A stretch of DNA of 7,588 bases, from contig DAOVWI010000103.1 of assembly GCA_030636765.1 (NCBI GenBank), positions 1 through 7,588 of the forward strand. Reading direction: 5' to 3'. Below are positions 1 to 5,167 of this stretch, in pieces. The position numbers and the translations under genes were made by a program. The notes under the pieces are model-generated. The model searched no databases. It was given only the letters and a program-made list of their open reading frames with translations, and was not told the origin of the DNA. Position 1 is the stretch's first letter. Every line of letters starts with the position of its first letter. This stretch comes from Gemmatimonadales bacterium (GTDB lineage Bacteria; Gemmatimonadota; Gemmatimonadetes; Palauibacterales; Palauibacteraceae).

Positions 1-86
1 AGGATCGGGCGGCAGATGTCCTCGTTGGCGTCGGCCAGCGTGGGGGTGGGGTACACCTGCTCGATCTCGCGAGCCGCCGTCGCCAT
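1..86 (-). CDS. actC: ActC, NrfD-like quinol-binding membrane subunit of alternative complex III (N-terminal fragment)
   Basis: Only the first 28 codons are in the window; the gene runs off the left edge. The visible peptide starts MATAAREIEQVYPTPTL and continues into an ADANEDICRPIL segment. This resembles the short cytoplasmic leader of ActC proteins, where a D-x-x-E-D-I-C-x-P pattern precedes the first membrane helix. ActC is a polytopic NrfD/PsrC-type protein that binds quinol in the membrane and feeds electrons to the ActB iron-sulfur clusters. The ATG (86-84) shares its A with the actB stop, giving TGATG. A GAGGAG lies just upstream inside actB, so translation is probably coupled to actB. 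No membrane helix is visible yet, so the call rests on the leader pattern and on the gene order actA-actB-actC. Confidence 0.82.
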   Translation of the reverse strand, partial: MATAAREIEQVYPTPTLADANEDICRPI

Positions 87-3000
87 CACTCCTCGGCGCC
101 GCCGTGTTCGCCGCGTCCGTCCGACTGCTCTGCGTCGCCGTGTTCCGTCTCCGGCATCTCGGCGTGGGTGACGCTCGCCAGGTACGTGATCGCCGGCCGC
201 GTGTAGAGCTCGTCCAGGACGTGATATCCCCTCGGGCCGTGCGACTTCTTCGAGACCTCGCTTCCCACGTCCTTCAGGTTGCCGAACACGATGGCGCTGG
301 CCGGGCACGTCTGCTGGCACGCCGTCATGAACTCGCCGTCCCTCACGTACCGGCCCTCGGCCTTCGCCTCCTGCTTCGCCCGGTTGATTCTCTGGACGCA
401 GAAGGTGCACTTCTCCATCACGCCCTTCTGCCGCACCGTGACGTCAGGGTTCAGCTGAAGGTTGAGCGGGTACGGGAACTCGTAGGGGAACCAGTTGAAC
501 CGCCGCACCTTGTAGGGGCAGTTGTTCGCGCAGTACCGGGTGCCCACGCATCGATTGTAGACCTGTGCGTTCAGTCCCTCCGGGTTGTGATACGTGGCGT
601 ACACGGGGCACACGGGCTCACACGGCGCGTCGCCGCACTGCTGACAGAGCATGGGCTGCTGCACGGTCTGGAAGCCGCCGTCGGCCGTCTCCTCGAAGTA
701 GCGGTCGATCTTGATCCACGACATGTCTCTCCGCTGTCCGCACACCACTTCGCCGACGGTGGGGATGTTGTTCTCGGCGTAGCAGGCGGTGACGCACGCG
801 CCGCACCCCGTGCAGGCGTTCAGGTCGATCGTCATCCCCCAGCGGTAGGGGCTGTTGGGATCGGAGTCATGCGCCGCTTCGACCATCTTCGTGAGGTCGA
901 TCTCGTGGCGGTCCATCTCCGCCAGCGCCGCCGAGACGTTCAGTATCTCGGCCACCTCCCGGCCGTGGTCCGTGTCACTGCCCTGCAGAATGACCAGCCT
1001 GCCGCGCTCGCCCGTAGCGCGCACGTCGACGGCCGTGCCGGCGAACGCCAGCGCCCCGCTGCCCCGGTCCTCCTCGCCTGCCAGCAGGTCGAGCGGGTTC
1101 ACGCCCCGCCCTCGAGCGTTCCGGCCATACGCCGTGTGGCCCTGTCCGAGCGGGATCGCGATCGTGTCCGGCCGGATGCCGCGATAGACGAAGGCGGGAG
1201 CGGTCACCGAGCCCGTCTGGCTGCTAACCGCCACGAGGTCCCCGTTGGAGACACCGAGCCGGTCGGCCGTCTCCGGGTGCAGCTCCACCCAGGAGTTCCA
1301 GACGGCGCGCGTGACCGGATCCTGGAGCTCCTGCATCCAGGAGCGGTTGGCACCACGACCATCGTAGAACTGGACGGTCGGATAGATGATCAGCGCCATG
1401 CCTTCGGGCACGGCCGCCTTCCCGAGCGAGCTCGCGGCCGCTCCGGCGTTGAGCGCGGGCTGGTCGGCCGCTTCCACGCTGACGCCCGATCCCGTCGACG
1501 CTCCGCTGCCGAGGAGACCGCCGCCGGCGAGGAGGTCGCGCCACCAGTCGTCAAAGCTCTCTTCCGCACGGGCGGTGGCGAACCGGCCTCGCGCCGCCTC
1601 CCGGATGTGCGTTGCGAAATCGGCTTCCAGCCCCGTCTCCAGGCCGGCCGCAACGGCCACCTGCAGGAGAACGTCCTCGGTCTGGCGCGTGTCGAAGATG
1701 GGAGGCATCAGAGGCTGGGCGATCGCCGCCCGCCCGGAGCCGAAGTCCACCTCGCCCCACGACTCGAGTGCGTGGTTCGAGGGCAGTATCCAGTCGCTCA
1801 GAGTCGCCGTCTCGTCGAAGTGGGACGACAGCGATAGCGTGCTCGCCACCTGGCCCATGGCGTCGGCGAAGCCGAGGGATCGAGGCAGCGTGAACGCCGG
1901 GTTCGTGTCGGCTACGATGAGGGTCCGCACCTCTCCGCTACGCATCCGGTCGATGAGCCCCCGCATCTCCTCCAGTGAGGCCACCCGTCCGGCGGCGGAC
2001 GCGGTCCCGAAACGCACGCGCTCCCCGATCGCGCCCAGCGTCTGGTTGAGGATCGCGACGGCGACGTGAGCCTGCGAGGCATCCGCTCCCTGGCTCTCGA
2101 AACCGGGCGGGATCGCGATCGGCGACGAGGCCTCGGCCAGCTCTTCGCCCAGTCGGCGGATCTGCTCGGCAGGCACGTCCGCCCGCTCGGCCACGCCCTC
2201 CGGGGTGTAGGCGGCCAGGAGATCGGTCAGCTCCTCGGCTCCGCCGCGTCGCCCGACCACCACGGCGGCGACGGCCAGGGCGACCAGCCCTTCCGTCCCC
2301 GACCGGGCCGGCACCCACTCGTCGGCCTTGAGGCCCGTGAGCGAGAGGCGCGCACCGACAAAGGTCAGCTTCGCCTGACGGCGGTCGTCGATGTTGCGGG
2401 CCTCGGCCAACCCAGCGGCCTGCTGCACCGGAGAGTGCCACGTTCCGAGGAAGTCGGCTCCGAAACAGACGATGCGATCGGCGCGGCCGAGATCGTAGGT
2501 CGGAACCTCGGCTCTTCCGAACGCGGTATCGTTCGCGGATCGCGCCGCCTCCTGGCCGAGCGGTTCCCAGCGGATGTGCTCCGCGCCGGCCGCGGCGGCC
2601 CACACCGATAAAAAGCGATCCCGCGCCGTCGGCGCGGCTCCGGTGAGCAGGACGACGCCACCCTGCGCCACTCCGGCTCCTGCGGCCGCGATCGCCTCGT
2701 CCCACTCCGCTTCCACGAAGGCGCCGGCGTCAGCGTTCGCCCCGGCGTCAGCGTTCGCGCCGGTCTCGGCGTTCGGATTGGCGTCACCGCTCGCATCAGC
2801 GTCGGCGCCTGCCCCGGCGTCAGCGCTCGCACGCCGCCGCGGCCCAGGCACCCGATCCGGGTCGTAGAGATCCTGAAGCGCTGACTGCGCGAGGGCGGAG
2901 AGCCGGCCGCGATTCGGCGCGTCCGGGTTGCCCTCGAGCTTGATGACCCTGCCCTCGCGGAGGTAGGCGTGAATCCCGAACGGCTCGGACCCGGCAACCA

Positions 3001-3241
3001 GGGCCGTTGCGTAGACATCGGACACGCCGGGCACGCGCTCCTCCTCCTGCACGAGGAGGGGGATCAGCTTGTCCGCCGTGTGCGGCGGCCCGCAGGCGGC
3101 GGCCGCCGCCCCGGTGCCCGTCACGCCCACGATCTTCAGGAAGTCCCGTCGGCTGGTGGTGTTGAGGGCTGGCGAGCGGTCATCGGCGCAGCCGCACTCA
3201 CGGCCCGCCGCAGCCGTTCCGCTGCAGCCGCACCCGCTCAC
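86..3241 (-). CDS. actB: ActB, molybdopterin-oxidoreductase-like/iron-sulfur subunit of alternative complex III
   Basis: This 1051-residue periplasm-facing subunit carries electrons from quinol towards the ActA hemes. It has a Tat motif (SRRDFLK, residues 30-36) and an Ala-rich stretch ending in Cys50, which suggests lipid attachment. A molybdopterin-oxidoreductase-like region follows (about 60-740), with family segments such as ADTNPAF (445-451) and GRGVNPLDLL (711-720). It lacks the usual N-terminal cluster cysteines, and ActB is known to carry no Mo cofactor. The C-terminal ferredoxin domain (about 800-1020) has four Cys groups: 810/813/816/820, 866/869/874/878, 898/904/908 and 945/948/975/979. 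In the third, Thr901 replaces a Cys, as expected for a [3Fe-4S] centre. The start is GTG at 3241. An in-frame TAG lies five codons upstream and no other ATG, GTG or TTG precedes the Tat motif. It begins 58 bp after actA ends and overlaps actC by one base. Oddities are an 18-bp tandem array (residues 139-174), a CXC...CXC leader (Cys4, 6, 16, 18) and a Gly/Ser/Ala linker near 575-610. Confidence 0.95.
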   Translation of the reverse strand: MSGCGCSGTAAAGRECGCADDRSPALNTTSRRDFLKIVGVTGTGAAAAACGPPHTADKLIPLLVQEEERVPGVSDVYATALVAGSEPFGIHAYLREGRVIKLEGNPDAPNRGRLSALAQSALQDLYDPDRVPGPRRRASADAGAGADADASGDANPNAETGANADAGANADAGAFVEAEWDEAIAAAGAGVAQGGVVLLTGAAPTARDRFLSVWAAAAGAEHIRWEPLGQEAARSANDTAFGRAEVPTYDLGRADRIVCFGADFLGTWHSPVQQAAGLAEARNIDDRRQAKLTFVGARLSLTGLKADEWVPARSGTEGLVALAVAAVVVGRRGGAEELTDLLAAYTPEGVAERADVPAEQIRRLGEELAEASSPIAIPPGFESQGADASQAHVAVAILNQTLGAIGERVRFGTASAAGRVASLEEMRGLIDRMRSGEVRTLIVADTNPAFTLPRSLGFADAMGQVASTLSLSSHFDETATLSDWILPSNHALESWGEVDFGSGRAAIAQPLMPPIFDTRQTEDVLLQVAVAAGLETGLEADFATHIREAARGRFATARAEESFDDWWRDLLAGGGLLGSGASTGSGVSVEAADQPALNAGAAASSLGKAAVPEGMALIIYPTVQFYDGRGANRSWMQELQDPVTRAVWNSWVELHPETADRLGVSNGDLVAVSSQTGSVTAPAFVYRGIRPDTIAIPLGQGHTAYGRNARGRGVNPLDLLAGEEDRGSGALAFAGTAVDVRATGERGRLVILQGSDTDHGREVAEILNVSAALAEMDRHEIDLTKMVEAAHDSDPNSPYRWGMTIDLNACTGCGACVTACYAENNIPTVGEVVCGQRRDMSWIKIDRYFEETADGGFQTVQQPMLCQQCGDAPCEPVCPVYATYHNPEGLNAQVYNRCVGTRYCANNCPYKVRRFNWFPYEFPYPLNLQLNPDVTVRQKGVMEKCTFCVQRINRAKQEAKAEGRYVRDGEFMTACQQTCPASAIVFGNLKDVGSEVSKKSHGPRGYHVLDELYTRPAITYLASVTHAEMPETEHGDAEQSDGRGEHGGAEE
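2720..2827 (-). repeat. In-frame 18-bp minisatellite, six units, inside actB
   Basis: Six contiguous 18-bp units can be aligned by eye. On the plus strand the consensus is near GCSCCGGCGTCAGCGTTC. The first two units differ at a single base and the others carry several substitutions. They encode six-residue units in ActB: SADAGA, GADADA, SGDANP, NAETGA, NADAGA and NADAGA (residues 139-174). The array sits between the DPDRVPGP segment and the FVEAEWDEAI segment. Related proteins normally pass directly between these with a short loop, so it looks like a disordered insertion in a surface loop. The unit is a multiple of three, so copy-number change would keep the reading frame. Confidence 0.88.
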
Positions 3242-3299
3242 TCGGCCGCCTCTCTAGCGGGCGTCCAGACGTCTCTCGCCACGATGCTCGGGCGGCCGC

Positions 3300-4055
3300 T
3301 CAATAGTGACATGCCAGGCAGTCGATCGGGCCGCGCGACGCCCCGTACTCCGAGCTGATCTGCACGGGGTAGAGGCCCTTGCGCTCCCGGCCCTCCGGGA
3401 TCGGCGGGGGTGGATAGCGCTCCGTGAGCGTGTGGTCCGTGGCCACGTCGGTCTCGGCCGGTTCCTCCCGGTGGCACTCCAGGCACCAGCCCATGGTCAG
3501 CGGAGCCCACTGGTAGATACGGTCGGTCTCCTCGACCGGGCCGTGGCACTCCTCGCACTCGACGCCGTTCCGAAGGTGCGCCGCGTGGTTGAACTGGACG
3601 AACTCGGGCAGCTTGTAGACCCACTCCCACGACACGGGCTCGCCCCGCTCCCAGCGGCCGCGAAGCTCCTCGACCGGATCGAGGCCGCCGCCTGCTATGC
3701 GGTGGCATCCCATGCATATCTCCAGCGACGGCATGATGCCTGTTTGGGAGCGGTCAGTTCCTGTGTGACAGTACAGGCAGTCGATCTGGAGCTCGCCGGA
3801 GTGGAAGCGGTGGTTGAACGGGATCGGCTGATCGGGGCCGCGCGTGTCGGCGTGAAACGCGGTGATCGCCTCCTGCGCCGTGAGACCGGCCACGGTATCC
3901 TGCGCCGTGAGACCGGCCACAGTATCCTGCGCGGTTTCCTGCGCCGTATCTGGTGGCGTCTCCTGTGGATTCCCGGCTTCTTGAGCGAGGCCGAGGGAGC
4001 CACCGATGATGAAGAAGCCGAACGCGGCGGCCGCCATTGCAGTTGGTCGTCCCAT
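3300..4055 (-). CDS. actA: ActA, pentaheme cytochrome c subunit of alternative complex III
   Basis: This exported multiheme cytochrome is the exit side of ACIII, passing electrons from ActB to periplasmic carriers or an oxidase. In the 251-residue form there are five CXXCH sites: CLYCH (93-97), CMGCH (114-118), CEECH (167-171), CLECH (191-195) and CLACH (246-250). Two FNHxxH motifs (NHRFH near 82-85 and NHAAH near 157-160) probably give distal His ligands, as in multiheme c3/NrfH-type domains. Five hemes match the known ActA stoichiometry. The N-terminus has a hydrophobic segment (about 7-24), either a signal peptide or an anchor, followed by a T/A/Q/D-rich linker. The ATG at 4055 is preferred because AAGGA (4064-4060) lies four bases upstream. 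The frame is open to an ATG at 4118 (272 residues), but that start has no clear Shine-Dalgarno site and would put 21 polar residues before the signal. It is the first gene of the act operon, 58 bp upstream of actB. Confidence 0.95.
   Translation of the reverse strand: MGRPTAMAAAAFGFFIIGGSLGLAQEAGNPQETPPDTAQETAQDTVAGLTAQDTVAGLTAQEAITAFHADTRGPDQPIPFNHRFHSGELQIDCLYCHTGTDRSQTGIMPSLEICMGCHRIAGGGLDPVEELRGRWERGEPVSWEWVYKLPEFVQFNHAAHLRNGVECEECHGPVEETDRIYQWAPLTMGWCLECHREEPAETDVATDHTLTERYPPPPIPEGRERKGLYPVQISSEYGASRGPIDCLACHY
3871..3924 (-). repeat. Tandem 27-bp direct repeat inside actA
   Basis: Two adjacent 27-bp copies (3871-3897 and 3898-3924) differ at one base, CACGGTA versus CACAGTA. Degenerate 12-bp pieces starting TCCTGCGC follow at 3925-3936 and 3937-3948. 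They encode DTVAGLTAQDTVAGLTAQ (residues 44-61 of the 251-residue form), with ETAQ and DTAQ just before. This lies in the linker between the export signal and the first heme site. The near-identity of the two copies suggests recent slippage duplication. Confidence 0.93.
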
Positions 4056-4059
4056 CCGG

Positions 4060-4064
4060 TCCTT
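4060..4064 (-). promoter_or_regulatory. Ribosome binding site deciding the actA start
   Basis: On the minus strand AAGGA ends four bases before the ATG at 4055. The in-frame ATG at 4118 lacks a comparable site, so this favours the shorter 251-residue ActA, whose hydrophobic export segment then begins close to the N-terminus. Confidence 0.6.
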
Positions 4065-4141
4065 CGATGAGGTCGAGTCGTCGTGCGGCCGGACCGCGCC
4101 GCTGCTCGGCTCCCGCACATCACCCGGGCCGAGGCGGCCTC

Positions 4142-4169
4142 AAGGTATCACGCTCCGGGCAAGACGCAA
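4142..4169 (-). promoter_or_regulatory. Candidate sigma70-type promoter for the act operon
   Basis: Reading the minus strand, TTGCGT (4169-4164) is followed after 16 bases by TACCTT (4147-4142). The bases TGA directly before it form an extended -10 (TGATACCTT). Transcription would start near 4135, giving a leader of roughly 80 nt before the actA ATG at 4055. The match is partial and the sigma factor preferences of this organism are unknown. Confidence 0.33.
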
Positions 4170-4278
4170 GAACGGTCCTGGAGGTGCGTCGGGCGGTGTC
4201 ACGGGGCTCCCAAGGGCAAGGGCGCCGCGCCTCCAGGCCGCTGTTCCGCGCTCACAGTCGGCCGTTCCGTGCCTCCGG

Positions 4279-4307
4279 TTGATCCTGTGACAAGGTCTAT
4301 CTATTGA
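4279..4307 (+). promoter_or_regulatory. Candidate promoter for the diheme cytochrome lipoprotein gene
   Basis: TTGATC (4279-4284) is separated by 17 bases from TATTGA (4302-4307), in a locally AT-richer patch of an otherwise GC-rich spacer. This would give a leader of about 95 nt before the ATG at 4409. An overlapping TATCTA (4298-4303) is an alternative -10 but is badly spaced. This is a by-eye match only. Confidence 0.33.
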
Positions 4308-4358
4308 TTCCCGACGAATTTCCGGGCAATTTCCCGACAGACAGTCTGGCGTCAGGCT
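4307..4358. promoter_or_regulatory. Possible operator: iterated TTTCCCGAC-like motifs and a palindrome
   Basis: Three related motifs recur about every 11 bp: ATTCCCGAC (4307-4315), ATTTCCGGGC (4318-4327) and ATTTCCCGAC (4329-4338). They are followed by the perfect palindrome CAGACAGTCTG (4338-4348). An imperfect inverted repeat, AGTCTGGCGTCAGGCT (4343-4358), overlaps its right end. Spacing near one helical turn, immediately downstream of the candidate -10, fits a regulator binding site. No known regulator consensus is recognised. Confidence 0.3.
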
Positions 4359-4373
4359 ACGTATCGTGCGATT

Positions 4374-4390
4374 CGGGACGGACTATCCCG
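4374..4390 (+). other. Hairpin in the leader of the cytochrome gene
   Basis: CGGGA (4374-4378) and TCCCG (4386-4390) are perfectly complementary around a 7-base loop. The stem ends five bases before the Shine-Dalgarno sequence at 4396. It could affect mRNA stability or ribosome access. There is no U-tract, so it is not a terminator. A five-base-pair stem can also occur by chance in GC-rich DNA. Confidence 0.35.
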
Positions 4391-4395
4391 CTCTT

Positions 4396-4402
4396 GAAGG
4401 AG
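4396..4402 (+). promoter_or_regulatory. Ribosome binding site deciding the cytochrome lipoprotein start
   Basis: GAAGGAG lies six bases before the ATG at 4409. The reading frame is open further upstream to an ATG at 4304. Only the 4409 start has a strong site and puts a lipoprotein signal peptide at the N-terminus. Confidence 0.85.
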
Positions 4403-4408
4403 ATCTCG

Positions 4409-5167
4409 ATGAATGTCGTCAGGACCCCACCTGGAGGCGGTCGTGCCAGAGCGGCGACAGCGCTCTTGCTCGCCGTCTCGCTGGCCGCCTGCGCCCCCGA
4501 TGAAGCGGCCGAGGAAACGGCCCAGGAAGCAGCGGTCTCGCTGGAAGAACTCGACGCCGTGCTCGCCGAGCTCGGTGGCAAGCCGACCGCCGACCTTACG
4601 CGCGGTCAGCGCTGGCGGCTGATCAGCTCGGTCGGCGCCGGTCTGCCACCGTCAAACTTCGAGGCGGAGAGTCTCCCCGACGCCGGATCGCGTGGAGCGG
4701 GGCTGATCGAGGCCTACTGCACTCGCTGCCACTGGCTGCCCACACCGCAGATGCACGCGGCGAGGGAGTGGCCTCTCTTGCTGCGGCGTATGCAGATGAG
4801 GGCCGAGACGCTGGCCGATCGCCTCGGAGGCCCCCTCACGGAAGGGCTCATGGGCGAGTACGTGCTGGCCGGCATGGCGACCGTCGCCGTCCCATCGGAG
4901 GAGAATCTGAAGGTGATCCTGGAGTACCTGCAGGCGTACGCGCTGCCGGTGGCCCAAGAGGGAGAATTGGGAGAGACGGAAGAAGACGCTTTCTATCGCC
5001 AGCGCTGTTCGGCGTGTCACGAGGTGCCGTCGCCCGCGGCGCACACGGCGTCCGAGTGGCCCGCGGTGGTTGGCCGGATGCGGGCGAACGCCGCGCTCAT
5101 GGATGTGGTTCCGCTGGACGAGGAAGACACCGCTAGAATAAACGCGTATCTACAGAGCCGTTCCTGA
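4409..5167 (+). CDS. Diheme c-type cytochrome lipoprotein with two duplicated heme modules
   Basis: This 252-residue protein probably carries electrons in the periplasm while tethered to a membrane by a lipid. Residues 1-28 form a lipoprotein signal (Arg residues, then ATALLLAVSLAAC) with the lipobox Cys at 28. An acidic Ala/Glu-rich linker follows. There are two CXXCH sites, CTRCH (104-108) and CSACH (200-204). Each opens a similar module with the pattern CxxCH-x-x-P-(T/S)-P-x-x-H-x-x-x-E-W-P and then a hydrophobic pair and Arg-Met. The Met is a candidate distal heme ligand, or it may lie further on in each module. The start has GAAGGAG six bases upstream. The gene is divergent from actA, so ACIII partnership is possible but rests on position alone. 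Its last 35 bp overlap the convergent ligase/CBS gene. I recognise no named family member. It could instead serve another redox enzyme. Confidence 0.88.
   Translation: MNVVRTPPGGGRARAATALLLAVSLAACAPDEAAEETAQEAAVSLEELDAVLAELGGKPTADLTRGQRWRLISSVGAGLPPSNFEAESLPDAGSRGAGLIEAYCTRCHWLPTPQMHAAREWPLLLRRMQMRAETLADRLGGPLTEGLMGEYVLAGMATVAVPSEENLKVILEYLQAYALPVAQEGELGETEEDAFYRQRCSACHEVPSPAAHTASEWPAVVGRMRANAALMDVVPLDEEDTARINAYLQSRS

Noticed and set aside
104..1837. Long plus-strand open frame (577 codons) opposite actB
   Set aside because: It lies wholly antisense to a recognised gene. The translation is Arg/Val/His-rich with no domain, and high GC content creates such frames by chance.
2720..2827. CRISPR-like array
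   Set aside because: The units are contiguous 18-bp tandem copies without spacers, in frame inside actB, and no cas gene is present.
86..3241. Catalytic molybdoenzyme such as polysulfide or nitrate reductase
   Set aside because: The molybdopterin-like domain and ferredoxin domain are fused in one chain, follow a pentaheme ActA and overlap ActC. The N-terminal cluster cysteines are missing. This is the ActB pattern.
4304..4408. N-terminal extension of the cytochrome lipoprotein from an ATG at 4304
   Set aside because: It would place 35 polar residues before the lipoprotein signal. The strong GAAGGAG and signal peptide both point to the ATG at 4409.
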